Origin: DASQZT01 sp963728965
Lineage (GTDB): Bacteria; Acidobacteriota; Terriglobia; Bryobacterales; Bryobacteraceae
Assembly (NCBI GenBank): GCA_963728965.1
Contig: CAVSMH010000006.1
Location: 1,550,001-1,614,000 of the forward strand
DNA: 64,000 bases
Reading direction: 5' to 3'
Shown: positions 46,615 through 56,192 of the stretch, one piece after another
Position numbering within the stretch: the stretch's first letter is position 1
Layout: each line of letters begins with the position of its first letter
Notes under the pieces: model-generated
What the model was told of the DNA's origin: nothing
Seen by the model: the letters and a program-made list of their open reading frames with translations, nothing else
Database searches by the model: none
Made by a program: the position numbers and the translations under genes

Positions 46615-47571
46615 ATGTCAGCTTTGAAAACGATGACCCTCGTGATTTTCTGTGCGGCACTGGCACAACCGCAGGGGCGCGGCGCAATCGAGGCGGACCG
46701 GATCGCCAACCTGCCCGCGCAAAAAATCGGCCCCCGCGACCTGATCGCCGTCCAGGTCTATGACTCTCCCGAACTGACACGCACCGTGAGGGTGGGGAGC
46801 GATGGGATGGTTCGGCTGCCGATGCTCAAACAGCGCCTGAAAGCGGAGGGTCTGTTGCCGGCCGAACTGGAGAGTGTGGTAGCCAAAGCCTTCTTGGACG
46901 AAGGCATCATCGTTGACCCTGTGGTCACGATCACGGTGGCCGAATATGGTAGTCGTCCGGTCAGCGTCGCGGGCGCCGTCAAGGATCCACTCACATTTCA
47001 GGCCAGCGCTCCGGTCACACTCCTGGAAGCCCTCACGCGGGCCGGAGGGTTGACCGCCGAAGCGGGCCCGGAGATCCTCGTGACCCGTCACCAGCCAGGC
47101 TCCGACGGCGCAACCACCCAGCTGATTCAGCGGGTGTCCGTCAAGTCGCTGATCGATCTTGCCGACGCCGAATCGAATCTGAGGCTGAACGGAGGAGAAG
47201 AAGTGCGGGTACCCGGGGCAGGCAAGGTATTTGTGGTCGGCAATGTCCGAAAACCAGGGGCTTATATGGTTCAGGAGGGAGCCGAAACCAGCGTCCTCAA
47301 GGTGCTGGCCCTGGCCGAGGGCCTGGCTCAGTTTTCGAGCAAGCAGGCTTACATCTACCGGCGCGAGGCGTCCGGAGCGAAAAACGAGATTCCGATCGAG
47401 TTGAACAAGATCATGGAGCGCAAGGCGCCGGATGCCACGCTGCTCGCGGACGACGTGCTCTACATCCCCGACAACCGTGGCAAACGGCTTGGCTTGGCGG
47501 CTCTCGAGAAACTGCTGATGTTCGGTTCGACTGCCGGTGCAACAGCCCTGATTTATGGACAGACAAGGTAG
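46615..47571 (+). CDS. Polysaccharide export protein (Wza-like)
   Basis: 318 residues with a signal peptide (about 1-19, after MSALKTM). The polysaccharide-export domain reads KIGPRDLIAVQVYDSPELTRTVRVGSDGMVRLPML, followed by two SLBB-like units (VSVAGAVKDPLTFQA; VFVVGNVRKPGAYMVQEG). Such proteins form the outer-membrane or periplasmic channel for capsule or EPS. ATG 46615 has AAGGA close upstream; the in-frame start at 46531 lacks a signal peptide and is rejected. It opens a ten-gene EPS cluster. The 288 bases before it (46327-46614) hold no gene that I can support. Confidence 0.92.
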   Translation: MSALKTMTLVIFCAALAQPQGRGAIEADRIANLPAQKIGPRDLIAVQVYDSPELTRTVRVGSDGMVRLPMLKQRLKAEGLLPAELESVVAKAFLDEGIIVDPVVTITVAEYGSRPVSVAGAVKDPLTFQASAPVTLLEALTRAGGLTAEAGPEILVTRHQPGSDGATTQLIQRVSVKSLIDLADAESNLRLNGGEEVRVPGAGKVFVVGNVRKPGAYMVQEGAETSVLKVLALAEGLAQFSSKQAYIYRREASGAKNEIPIELNKIMERKAPDATLLADDVLYIPDNRGKRLGLAALEKLLMFGSTAGATALIYGQTR

Positions 47572-47578
47572 GTTACAA

Positions 47579-49801
47579 ATGGCCGACAACAATTTCCTCC
47601 CCTCCCTGACCAACTCCGCCGAAGATACAACCGGCCGCGGGCTCGCGCTGTCAACGGACCACTATCGGCCGCCTGCGGTCGCGCCGGAACTGGTGAACCC
47701 CGCCGGAGCGATGCCGGTGTCGCACTATCTCTGGATACTCAGGCGTCACTGGTGGAAGATCCTGCTGTTCGTCTTGGGGTCGGTGACCGCGGCCACCGTG
47801 CTATCGAGCCGCCTCGTTCCTATCTACGAATCCACGTCGACGGTGGACATTGACCGCCAGACGCCCAGCGGAGTCATCGGCCAGGAATCCACGCGTTCCA
47901 TGGTCAACGATTCCGAACAGTTCCTGGCCACTCAGGCCAAGCTCATTCAGTCCGATTCGGTGCTGCGCCCCGTTGCTCAGCAGTACAAACTCGTCCACAA
48001 CGAGGGTGGTGCCGAAGGGGATTCCGCGCAATCCGCCGAAGATGCTCCAGTGCTGTTGAGAGACCTGAAGGTTATCCGGCCGCCAAACACTTACCTGCTG
48101 CTAATCAGCTATCGCTCGGCCGACCGGAGGCTGGCGGCGGATGTCGCCAACGCCATCGCGCGGTCTTATCTCGAGCACACTTATACAATCCGGTTCAAAT
48201 CGTCGGCGAGCCTGTCGGCGTTCATGGAAAGGCAATTGGAAGAGCTGAAAGCGAAGATGGAGCGGTCCAGCGGCGCGCTGTCCCAATTCGAACGCGAGCT
48301 CAACGTTATCAACCCGGAAGAGAAGACCAGTATCCTTTCGGCTCGGCTGTTGCAGCTAAATACCGAATACACGAACGCCCAGGCGGACCGGGTCCGAAAG
48401 GAGGCCGCCTTCAATTCCGTGGCCGGCGGTTCACTCGAAGCAGCTCAGGTTTCCAATCAGGGTGACGCCCTGAAACGGCTGTCGGAGCGACTGGATGAGG
48501 CGCAACAGAAGTTCGCTGAAGTCAAGTCGCATTACGGTCCCAACCATCCGGAGTTCCGCAAGGCCTCGCTCCAGGTATCCGAGTTGCAGCGCCAGTTGCA
48601 GAGCGGAAAAGAGAACACCGGACATCGGGTCGAGGTTGAATACCGTGAGGCCTTGAATCGTGAAGCCATGCTGAACCGGGCCGTCGCCGAAACCAAATCC
48701 GAATTCGACCGCTTGAATGCCCATTCGTTCGAATATCAAGCTCTCAAGCGAGAGGCTGAGGCCGACAAATCGCTCTACGAGGAACTGGTCCGCAAGATCA
48801 AAGAAGCAACCATCAATTCCGGCTTTCAGAACAACGCCATCCGCATTGCCGATCTGGCCAGGCCGGCCAACCGGCCGGTGTTCCCAAATACCAAACTGAA
48901 TGCCCTCATCGCGTTTCTGCTCTCTTCACTTATCGCGGTAGCGGTCGCGATTCTGTCCGATCTCTTGAATAACACCGTCAGGGACCCGGAACAGGTGGCC
49001 CGGGCCATGTCGACGGAAGTGATCGGCAGTCTCCCGGCGGTTAAGGAGTGGCAGGGAAGGATGATCGCCACGGCCGAACCGGGAACCGCCCTGGTGCCGT
49101 ACGACCCGGCCAACGCAACGGGAGTGGCCGCCTTCCAGGAGGCTGTGCGGACGTTGCGCAATTCGATCCTGCTGACGGATTTCGACCGCAACATCCGTAG
49201 CCTCATGGTCTCGAGCTCCGGCCCGTCGGAGGGAAAATCGACGACCGCGGCCTATCTGGCCCTGGCGCATGCCCAGCAGGGTCGGCGGACGTTATTGATT
49301 GACGGCGACTTGAGGCGCCCGAGCATCCACCGCCGCTTCGGCGTGCGGAGCACTCCGGGTTTATCGAACGTCCTCACCTCTCACGTCCCGTGGCAAAGTG
49401 TGGTGGTCCACCAGGATTCGGTTCCGGCATTGGACATCCTCCCAGCCGGACCGCCTTCGCGCCGCGCCGCGGACCTGGTGGGGGTCGAACTCACCGAGCT
49501 GCTCGAAAACGCATGCGCGGAATACGATCTCGTCGTGCTCGATTCTCCGCCGTTGCTGGGATTCCCGGAGCCCTTGCAGATGGCCGCCTCTGTCGATGGC
49601 GTGCTGCTGGTTGCGTTGGCGGGTCGCACGAATCGCAAAGCGCTGGCGTCAGCAGTGAACACGTTGAGGCGTCTACGCACCAACATCGTCGGCGTCGTGA
49701 TGAACGAGGTACGTGCCGACAACAGCGACAACTACTATTACTATCACTACCACCCCAAGTACTACAAAAACTACGCCGTGGAAGCCGAGTCAGACGCATA
49801 A
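47579..49801 (+). CDS. Polysaccharide co-polymerase with tyrosine autokinase (Wzc-like)
   Basis: 740 residues. A Wzz-type chain-length domain is flanked by two transmembrane helices (WKILLFVLGSVTAATVL; LIAFLLSSLIAVAVAIL) and has a long coiled-coil middle. The BY-kinase part has Walker A SSGPSEGKSTTA (K553), Walker A' LLIDGDLRRP and Walker B VVLDSPPLLG. The tail NYYYYHYHPKYYKNY is the tyrosine cluster that is autophosphorylated. It controls chain length and export with the Wza-like protein seven bases upstream. ATG 47579 is preferred over 47555, which lies inside the preceding gene. Confidence 0.94.
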   Translation: MADNNFLPSLTNSAEDTTGRGLALSTDHYRPPAVAPELVNPAGAMPVSHYLWILRRHWWKILLFVLGSVTAATVLSSRLVPIYESTSTVDIDRQTPSGVIGQESTRSMVNDSEQFLATQAKLIQSDSVLRPVAQQYKLVHNEGGAEGDSAQSAEDAPVLLRDLKVIRPPNTYLLLISYRSADRRLAADVANAIARSYLEHTYTIRFKSSASLSAFMERQLEELKAKMERSSGALSQFERELNVINPEEKTSILSARLLQLNTEYTNAQADRVRKEAAFNSVAGGSLEAAQVSNQGDALKRLSERLDEAQQKFAEVKSHYGPNHPEFRKASLQVSELQRQLQSGKENTGHRVEVEYREALNREAMLNRAVAETKSEFDRLNAHSFEYQALKREAEADKSLYEELVRKIKEATINSGFQNNAIRIADLARPANRPVFPNTKLNALIAFLLSSLIAVAVAILSDLLNNTVRDPEQVARAMSTEVIGSLPAVKEWQGRMIATAEPGTALVPYDPANATGVAAFQEAVRTLRNSILLTDFDRNIRSLMVSSSGPSEGKSTTAAYLALAHAQQGRRTLLIDGDLRRPSIHRRFGVRSTPGLSNVLTSHVPWQSVVVHQDSVPALDILPAGPPSRRAADLVGVELTELLENACAEYDLVVLDSPPLLGFPEPLQMAASVDGVLLVALAGRTNRKALASAVNTLRRLRTNIVGVVMNEVRADNSDNYYYYHYHPKYYKNYAVEAESDA

Positions 49802-49811
49802 GGGGCCGGAT

Positions 49812-50852
49812 GTGAGCACGAATCCGTACTTCAGCATCGTGACGCCAGTATTCAACCGGGAGCGCGAGATCCGGCGAGCGATTGCGAGTTGTCTGTCACA
49901 GACTTTCCGCGATTTCGAGGCAATTGTCGTGGACGATGGCTCGACGGACAACACTGCGAAAGTGGTGATGGCTTGCGCCGATCCGCGAGTGCGCCTGATT
50001 CGCTCCGCGCGAAACCGAGGTGTGTGCCCGGCGCGCAATGCTGCTATTCGCGAGGCCAGGGCAGAGTGGATCATTTATCTTGATAGCGATGACGAACTGC
50101 TCCCGGACTGTTTGAGCCGGATCTTCGAAACACTGTCTCAGGGGGCCACCGGGATCGGTCGCCTCGGCTTCTTGTATCAGTTCGATGACGGCCGCCGCTC
50201 GCCATTTCCCATGTCCCCCGAGGGCGTGCTGGGCTATGAGGACTGGCTGAGATTCATCGAAACCGCCCGTTTGAGCGATGCCCTTTGGGTGACCCGTCGC
50301 GACAGCTTCGAGCAGTGCATGCTGCCCGAGAGCTTCGCGCCGGAATTCAAGTACAACCTCGACTTTTCGAGACGCTTCCGATGGCGAATCGTACCGCATG
50401 TTCTGGCCCTCGAGCATTCCGACTCACCCGTCCGTCTCACCTTTTGTAGCCCCTCCGAAGATCCCGCCAGGGAACGTCAACGGGAATCGGACCGGTTGGA
50501 GCACTGGAATTCTGTCTTGCAGGAGCACGGCGCGGCTCTTCAATTTCTCGCCCCCCACAAATACCAGGCCGTGTTAAGGGCCAGGGCGGTGTCGTACATG
50601 CTGACCGGGCATCGGTGGCGGGGCCTAGCCGCCGGCCTGGGGTGTCTCTGCCGACATCCGGAGTCTCTCGTGAACTGGGGGCTCATTATTGCTGCCCTGA
50701 TCGGAAGTGGCGCTACGCAACGGGCCCGCGCCTGGAAGTCGCGCCGGATTGCTCTTGCGACCCATACCGCCGGCGTACGTCAACCCGCTTCCTTTTGTCC
50801 ATCGGGCGGGGCATGGCCCGAGATCGGAGAATCGCGGACATGTGGCAACTGA
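49812..50852 (+). CDS. Family 2 glycosyltransferase
   Basis: 346 residues. GT-A fold with FSIVTPVFNREREIRRAIASCL, VVDDGSTDNTAKVV and the DxD motif YLDSDDELLPDCL. It adds a sugar from a nucleotide donor to the lipid-linked oligosaccharide in the cytoplasm. The start is GTG at 49812, 10 bases after the wzc stop, with AAGGGG upstream. The frame is open into wzc, but the GT-A fold starts at this GTG. Donor and linkage cannot be read. Confidence 0.9.
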   Translation: MSTNPYFSIVTPVFNREREIRRAIASCLSQTFRDFEAIVVDDGSTDNTAKVVMACADPRVRLIRSARNRGVCPARNAAIREARAEWIIYLDSDDELLPDCLSRIFETLSQGATGIGRLGFLYQFDDGRRSPFPMSPEGVLGYEDWLRFIETARLSDALWVTRRDSFEQCMLPESFAPEFKYNLDFSRRFRWRIVPHVLALEHSDSPVRLTFCSPSEDPARERQRESDRLEHWNSVLQEHGAALQFLAPHKYQAVLRARAVSYMLTGHRWRGLAAGLGCLCRHPESLVNWGLIIAALIGSGATQRARAWKSRRIALATHTAGVRQPASFCPSGGAWPEIGESRTCGN

Positions 50853-51535
50853 AGGAATTCGTCCCGGAGTGCATCAAGGATTACATTCGACTGGTCTCGG
50901 CAAAGCTGCGCTATCCAGAATGTCATATAGGGTCCCCTGCGATCGCCTCCAATGTACGTTTGGGAAAGCGCTGTTCCATCTCCAGGGGGGTCGAACTCGC
51001 GAGCGGCGTCGTACTCGGTGACGCCTCGTACGTGAACTTCGGGACGATTATCGCCTCCGGCCGCATCGGCAGCTACTGCTCCATAGGACCTTACACCCTG
51101 ATCGGCCCGGCCAGGCATCCGGTGGACTATCTCTCCACGTCCCCGATGCTGTACGGCCGCAAGAACCTGTTTGGGCGCCCCTCGGCGTGGAACGATTTCC
51201 CCGATCCGCCGGTAATCGGGAACGATGTCTGGATCGGTTCTGGTGTGTTCGTAGACCAAGGCGTCTGTATTGGCGACGGTGCCATCATCGGGGCCGGCGC
51301 CGTGGTTACCCACGACGTGCCGCCCTACGGCATCGTCGCCGGTGTTCCGGCGAGACTGCTCCGTTACCGCTTTCGGGCGGAGCAGGTCGAGCAGATTCTG
51401 CAATCGCCGTGGTGGGAACGGAGTATCCAGGAGCTGGGCGCGCAGGCCGACTCGTTTCAGCAGCCTTGGACATCCCAGCCCAAGGGCCGGCCGGCCGGCC
51501 GCAGCCATACCACCGAGGAGGTAGCCTCCGCTTGA
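50840..51535 (+). CDS. Hexapeptide-repeat O-acetyl/acyltransferase
   Basis: 231 residues. Left-handed beta-helix repeats run from GSPAIASNVRLGKRCSISRG, with YVNFGTIIASGRIGSYCSIGP and a C-terminal VIGNDVWIGSGVFVDQGVCIGD, and VVTHDVPPYGIVAGVPARLLR. This is the xenobiotic-acetyltransferase/CatB-like group that acetylates sugars. The ATG overlaps the end of the glycosyltransferase gene by 13 bases and has GGAGA nine bases upstream. It probably acetylates the EPS repeat unit. Confidence 0.9.
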   Translation: MWQLKEFVPECIKDYIRLVSAKLRYPECHIGSPAIASNVRLGKRCSISRGVELASGVVLGDASYVNFGTIIASGRIGSYCSIGPYTLIGPARHPVDYLSTSPMLYGRKNLFGRPSAWNDFPDPPVIGNDVWIGSGVFVDQGVCIGDGAIIGAGAVVTHDVPPYGIVAGVPARLLRYRFRAEQVEQILQSPWWERSIQELGAQADSFQQPWTSQPKGRPAGRSHTTEEVASA

Positions 51536-52656
51536 AGGACCGGCCCAAACGCGTATTGCACGTCGTCCGGGCGATGGACCGGGCCGGGGTAGAAAACTGG
51601 CTGATGAACGTTCTGCGCCGCGTAGATCGCGGGCGCGTCGAAATGGACTTCCTGGTCCACACCCGCAACGCGGGCGTGCACGATTCCGAAATCGCCGATC
51701 GGGGCGCCCGTTTGGTCCGCTGTACCAGTCCCTTGTGGTCGCCCTCCTACCCGCTCCGCATCGGCCGAATCCTCCACCGGTTCGGTCCATATGATGCCAT
51801 CCACAGCCATGTTCATCATTTCAGCGGTTACCTAGTGGCCTTGGCCCGCAGATCCCAAGTGCCCATTCGCATCGCCCACAGCCACAGCGATACGACCAGG
51901 CTCGACGCCGGTGCGGGGCGCTTAAGAGCGGGATATCTGAACCGGATGCGGCGCCTGGTCCGACGGGACGCTACCAGGCTGGTCGCGGTGAGTCAGCGCG
52001 CGGCTCATTCGCTGTTTGGAGAAGGTTGGGCCAGCGATCCGCGAAGCCTCGTCATGCATTGCGGGATCGATCCAACGCCCTTCCGGCAAATTCCCTCGTT
52101 ATCGCCCCGAGCCGCTTGGAACCTGGCCGATGACGATTTTGTCGTCGGCCACGTGGGACGCTTCGATACGCCCAAGAACCATCAATTCCTGGTGGAGATC
52201 TTCGCGGCGATTCTCCGCGCCCGACCCCAGGCGCGTCTGGTTCTCGTGGGAGATGGCGCGTTGCGTGAGGCCATCGAGGCTCGGGTCCGGTCGCAGAACA
52301 TCGCCGGAAGAACGGTGTTTACCGGAGCACAGGACAATGTGGCCCAGCTTCTGAGGGCAATGGACGTGTGCGTCTTTCCGTCGTTGCATGAGGGCCTCCC
52401 GCTTAGCGTGGTCGAGGCCCAGGCCGCCGGCGTCCCCTGCGTCCTGTCCGATGGAATCACCGATGAAGCGGACGCTGTTCCGGGCCTGGTACATCGCGTT
52501 TCCCTGTCGCAACCGGCGGCCCGGTGGGCAGCGGTCGTGCTGGCAGCGAACCGGATTCCGGCCCCGAACAAAAGGGAATCCCTCCGTCTCATCGAAGAAA
52601 GCAGTTTCAACATCGCGCGTTCCATGGAGCAACTGTATGCACTCTACAACGCTTGA
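51532..52656 (+). CDS. Family 4-type glycosyltransferase, TTG start
   Basis: 374 residues. GT-B fold: RVLHVVRAMDRAGVENWLMN at the N-terminus, IAHSHSDTT, then the donor-binding domain VGHVGRFDTPKNHQFLVEIF and FPSLHEGLPLSVVEAQAAG (the EX7E motif). No ATG precedes the conserved N-terminus; a TTG overlapping the acyltransferase stop (TTGA) has GAGGAGG ten bases upstream, so it is the likely start. Retaining transferase acting in EPS repeat-unit assembly. Confidence 0.89.
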   Translation: MKDRPKRVLHVVRAMDRAGVENWLMNVLRRVDRGRVEMDFLVHTRNAGVHDSEIADRGARLVRCTSPLWSPSYPLRIGRILHRFGPYDAIHSHVHHFSGYLVALARRSQVPIRIAHSHSDTTRLDAGAGRLRAGYLNRMRRLVRRDATRLVAVSQRAAHSLFGEGWASDPRSLVMHCGIDPTPFRQIPSLSPRAAWNLADDDFVVGHVGRFDTPKNHQFLVEIFAAILRARPQARLVLVGDGALREAIEARVRSQNIAGRTVFTGAQDNVAQLLRAMDVCVFPSLHEGLPLSVVEAQAAGVPCVLSDGITDEADAVPGLVHRVSLSQPAARWAAVVLAANRIPAPNKRESLRLIEESSFNIARSMEQLYALYNA

Positions 52657-54118
52657 ATGGGCGCACCAGCCTGCCGCCGTGCCTCGGGCTGACAGCCTCG
52701 CGCCGGAGGAACGACAAAGCGTTCTCCTGTTGATCCATCTGACACTGCTCGGCGTCGTTGTCTGCGCCGGCATGATCGAATCCGCGGTCCCACTTGACGC
52801 TCAGGCGCTGCTCTACGCCGCATGCCTTGGATTGACTCTGAGCTTTGTCTGGATTCTGGCAAGTTGGTTCTGGCTGCGCGGCACTCTCTTCGAGCCCTAT
52901 TCACTGTTCATGCTTGCCGCCGGCCTCTTCAACGGCGGCCAGGCGCTTCTGGAAGTCTTCGGCCTCAACGGCACCGGCATGCTGGGCGGCCGAGCCTCAC
53001 CCGACGTTTTAATCGCCGGTCTCTATCTAGTCACCCTCTGCTTGCTGACGACCCATGCCGGGGCCTTGTTTGCCGCCGGCCGGATGGTGGAACCGCCGGC
53101 GTCGGCGCGCCCGGACGATGCGGACCGGCTCCGTGCCACCCGAACGGTCGGGTGGATGCTCCTGGCCGTTGCCGCGATTCCGGCTTTCATGCTCCTCTGG
53201 CAATCTGTCGCCATCGTCATGGACTATGGCTACCTGGGACTGTATCGCCGCGACGACTCGATCTCGGTGATCTTTGCCCTCACTGGTCTGCTGGTCCCGG
53301 GCATCCTGTTTCTTCTGGCGGGTGCCAGGGGCAGGCGCTGGCTACAGGCTCTCTGCTTAGCGCTCACGGCGGTGTATGCAGCCATCAACCTTTTCCTGGG
53401 CGCGAGGGGCACGGTAGTGATCAGTGGCGTAGCCGTGGTGTGGATGTTCGATCGTTCGATACGGCGCCTTCCCAGGAGCCTGATTGTGGCGTTATCTCTC
53501 GTCGCGCTGTTTACCGTATCTTTCATCCGGGAGGCTCGGAGCGCTGGCGGAATCTGGCGTCTGGCGACGGAGGATCAGCCCGCAACGTTGTCCAATCTGC
53601 CAAACCCGGCGGCCTTGGCGATCTCCGAAATGGGGTACTCACTCGTCACCGTGACCCACACCCTGTCGCTGGTTCCCACGGTGCGCGAGTTCGATCGCGG
53701 TACCAGTTACATCTACGCAGCTTCGACCATTGTCCCCAATCTGGGGTGGGCCGTTCATCCCGGAAAAGCCCATGGCCTTCTGTCGGATTGGCTGGCGCAA
53801 ACAGTGGACCCGGTTGTCGCCGCGAATGGCGGTGGACTCGGCTATTCCTTTATCGCCGAAGCCTACTTGAATTTCGGCTGGATCGGCGGTCCGCTGTGGC
53901 TGGCTGTCGTTGGTTATCTGTTCACGCGGGTGTTCCTGATGGCGGATAGCATGGATCCCGCCAGGCATGCTCTCGTGGCCAGTTTCTTGTGCTCCTTCCT
54001 GGTCTTCGCCCGTGGCGAGTCCGCCACGGTAGTTCGCGGTGTGGTTTGGTACGCCCTGATCCCCTACCTGCTGGTACTGGCCATTTCGATTCACCGCGAC
54101 AGGAGGCAGGCACCCTAA
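52637..54118 (+). CDS. O-antigen/EPS repeat-unit polymerase (Wzy-like)
   Basis: 493 residues with a dozen or so hydrophobic helices. The late motif region YAASTIVPNLGWAVHPGKAH, then GGGLGYSFIAEAYLNFGWIG and LWLAVVGYLFTRVF, fits oligosaccharide repeat-unit polymerases of the Wzy type. A second frequent feature, a long periplasmic loop, lies between. The start ATG overlaps the preceding glycosyltransferase by 20 bases and has GGAG at nine bases. It would join lipid-linked repeat units in the periplasm. Substrate specific and poorly conserved, so the family call rests on topology and the C-terminal motif. Confidence 0.82.
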   Translation: MHSTTLEWAHQPAAVPRADSLAPEERQSVLLLIHLTLLGVVVCAGMIESAVPLDAQALLYAACLGLTLSFVWILASWFWLRGTLFEPYSLFMLAAGLFNGGQALLEVFGLNGTGMLGGRASPDVLIAGLYLVTLCLLTTHAGALFAAGRMVEPPASARPDDADRLRATRTVGWMLLAVAAIPAFMLLWQSVAIVMDYGYLGLYRRDDSISVIFALTGLLVPGILFLLAGARGRRWLQALCLALTAVYAAINLFLGARGTVVISGVAVVWMFDRSIRRLPRSLIVALSLVALFTVSFIREARSAGGIWRLATEDQPATLSNLPNPAALAISEMGYSLVTVTHTLSLVPTVREFDRGTSYIYAASTIVPNLGWAVHPGKAHGLLSDWLAQTVDPVVAANGGGLGYSFIAEAYLNFGWIGGPLWLAVVGYLFTRVFLMADSMDPARHALVASFLCSFLVFARGESATVVRGVVWYALIPYLLVLAISIHRDRRQAP

Positions 54119-55377
54119 TGGTCATCGCGGTCACTACCGAGCATCGCTTCTTCCGAACGCCGGACGGGGCCATATGGACGGACGGTCTCAATCCCCTCGA
54201 ATTCTGGGAGCGCTACCTGGAAGTTTTCACTGGGGTGAAAGTGATTGCCCGAGTTCAGGATGTGCCGTCAAGGCAATTGCATTACCGGCGCGCCGACGGC
54301 CGGGGAGTCACCTTTAACCCCGTACCCAACTACCTCGGCCCATGGGAATACCTGGGCAAGGCCGTCCGCATCCGCCGGGCTCTTCGCAGGGCAGTGGCTC
54401 CCGCCGACGCAGTGATCCTGCGCGTAAGTTCCCATCTGGCCGGCTGCCTCGAGCCTTTCCTCACCCGCACCGGTCACCCTTACGGTGTGGAGGTGGTCAA
54501 CGACCCCTTCGACGTATTCGCCCCCGGAGCGGTTCGCTACCGGATGCGGCCCATCTTCCGCTGGTGGTTCACCGGCCAGCTGCGCCGTCAGTGTCGGGCG
54601 GCGAAGGGGGCTGCGTACGTGACCGAGCGGGCCTTGCAGTCCCGATATCCGTGTGATGCGTTCTCGACCGGTCTCTCGGATGTGGAGATCTCACAAGACG
54701 CCACCCTGGAAGCAGACGCCGGATTCAGAGCGTACGCGCGTCCCGCCGAAGCCCTTGGAACGCGACCCCGTTTCCACATCGTGACGGTCGCCTCTCTGGC
54801 GCAGATGTACAAGGCTCCAGATGTGCTGATTCGGGCCGTCGCGGATTGCATCCACACTGGCTGGCAGCTGACACTCCACATCGTCGGCGAGGGCAGGCAT
54901 CGGAGCGAGCTCGAACATCTGGCTTCGACTTTGGGCGTTCGCGATTCGGTTGAGTTCCTGGGGCAATTGCCGCCCGGGGCAGCGGTCCGCGAACAACTCG
55001 ACCGGGCGGACCTGTTCGTGCTGGCTTCCCGCTGCGAAGGCCTGCCGCGGGCGATGGTGGAGGCCATGGCTCGGTCGCTCCCGTGCATCGGCTCCCAAAT
55101 CGGCGGCATACCGGAGTTGCTCGCTCCGGAAGACCTCGTAGCGCCGGGAGATGCCACGACGCTGGCAGAGAAGATCCGTGAGGTTCTCGGGTCTCGGCAA
55201 CGCCTCTCTACCATGTCCGCGCGAAATTTCAGGAATGCCTGTCGGTATCGTGACAGCATGCTGGGGGAGCGGCGACGGACATTCTTCGAGCACATCCGGA
55301 GGACGACATCGGAATGGCTGCAACGTCCATGCCTAACGAAATCGCACGAAACTGCCGAAGTAATCAGTGGGGGATGA
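54118..55377 (+). CDS. Family 4-type glycosyltransferase
   Basis: 419 residues. GT-B fold with FHIVTVASLAQMYKAPDVLI, LHIVGEGRHRSELEHLA, VEFLGQLPPGAAVREQLDRA and FVLASRCEGLPRAMVEAMA. The ATG overlaps the polymerase stop as TAATG. The frame is open upstream but this ATG gives the normal N-terminus. It acts in repeat-unit synthesis; donor unknown. Confidence 0.9.
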   Translation: MVIAVTTEHRFFRTPDGAIWTDGLNPLEFWERYLEVFTGVKVIARVQDVPSRQLHYRRADGRGVTFNPVPNYLGPWEYLGKAVRIRRALRRAVAPADAVILRVSSHLAGCLEPFLTRTGHPYGVEVVNDPFDVFAPGAVRYRMRPIFRWWFTGQLRRQCRAAKGAAYVTERALQSRYPCDAFSTGLSDVEISQDATLEADAGFRAYARPAEALGTRPRFHIVTVASLAQMYKAPDVLIRAVADCIHTGWQLTLHIVGEGRHRSELEHLASTLGVRDSVEFLGQLPPGAAVREQLDRADLFVLASRCEGLPRAMVEAMARSLPCIGSQIGGIPELLAPEDLVAPGDATTLAEKIREVLGSRQRLSTMSARNFRNACRYRDSMLGERRRTFFEHIRRTTSEWLQRPCLTKSHETAEVISGG

Positions 55378-56189
55378 TGGAACACGTTCGGCTGGATGCG
55401 CGCACAGTGGGCCTGCCAGGGCCAAGCCCCTTTTCAGGGCTCCTGCGGGTGCTGATTCGCATGCAGACCAGCCTCGCGATTTGCTTCGACCGGTTGCTTC
55501 CGGCCAAGCTCCGGATCGATGGGAATCGCGACTTCATCGATAACCTGGTTCCCCAATACCTGGCGTCCGGAATGACCGTCTACGATGTCGGCGGTGGGAA
55601 GAACCCGCTCATCGATCCGGAACGCAAATCGGCCCGCGAACTGAGGGTGGTCGGGTTGGACATCGACGCCCGCGAGCTGGCGGCGGCCCCGCGGGGTGCG
55701 TACGACCAGACCATCGCCGCTGATATCTGCACCTTTCGGGGGGAGGCTGAAGCCGATTTGGTGATCTGCCAGGCGCTGCTGGAGCATGTTTCGAATGTGG
55801 AAAGCGCGTTGCGAGGGATTGCCACCATTTTGAAACCCGGAGCGCGCGCCCTGATTTTCGTCCCCTCCCGCAATGCAGTGTACGCCCGCATCAACCTGCT
55901 TCTGCCGGAGGCGCTCAAGCGAAAGGTCCTGTTTGTGATTTTCCCCGACATGCGACGCGGGCACGGCTTTCCGGCGCGTTACGATCGATGCACCCCGGCC
56001 GCGCTGCAGCAGATCGCTGCGGCCGATGGCCTGATCGCCGAGCAGCGGCGCGTGTACTTCGAAAGCTGGTACTTCCGCTTCTGTTTCCCGCTCCACGTTC
56101 TGTGGCGGACATGGGTGCTGCTTTTCCGCCTGGTGGCGCGTGACAATGCCGCGGAGACCGTCTCGTTCGTCTTCCGGAAGGCCCGGTGA
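55374..56189 (+). CDS. Class I SAM-dependent methyltransferase
   Basis: 271 residues. Motif I is VYDVGGGKNPLID, followed by VGLDIDARELAAA, DLVICQALLEHVSNVESAL and LKPGARALIFVPSRN, the usual Rossmann-fold methyltransferase order. A hydrophobic C-terminal helix (FCFPLHVLWRTWVLLFRLV) may associate with the membrane. ATG 55374 overlaps the previous stop (ATGATG), and the next codon is also ATG, so the start is ambiguous by one residue. It probably methylates an EPS sugar or a lipid carrier intermediate. Confidence 0.87.
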   Translation: MMEHVRLDARTVGLPGPSPFSGLLRVLIRMQTSLAICFDRLLPAKLRIDGNRDFIDNLVPQYLASGMTVYDVGGGKNPLIDPERKSARELRVVGLDIDARELAAAPRGAYDQTIAADICTFRGEAEADLVICQALLEHVSNVESALRGIATILKPGARALIFVPSRNAVYARINLLLPEALKRKVLFVIFPDMRRGHGFPARYDRCTPAALQQIAAADGLIAEQRRVYFESWYFRFCFPLHVLWRTWVLLFRLVARDNAAETVSFVFRKAR

Positions 56190-56192
56190 TCA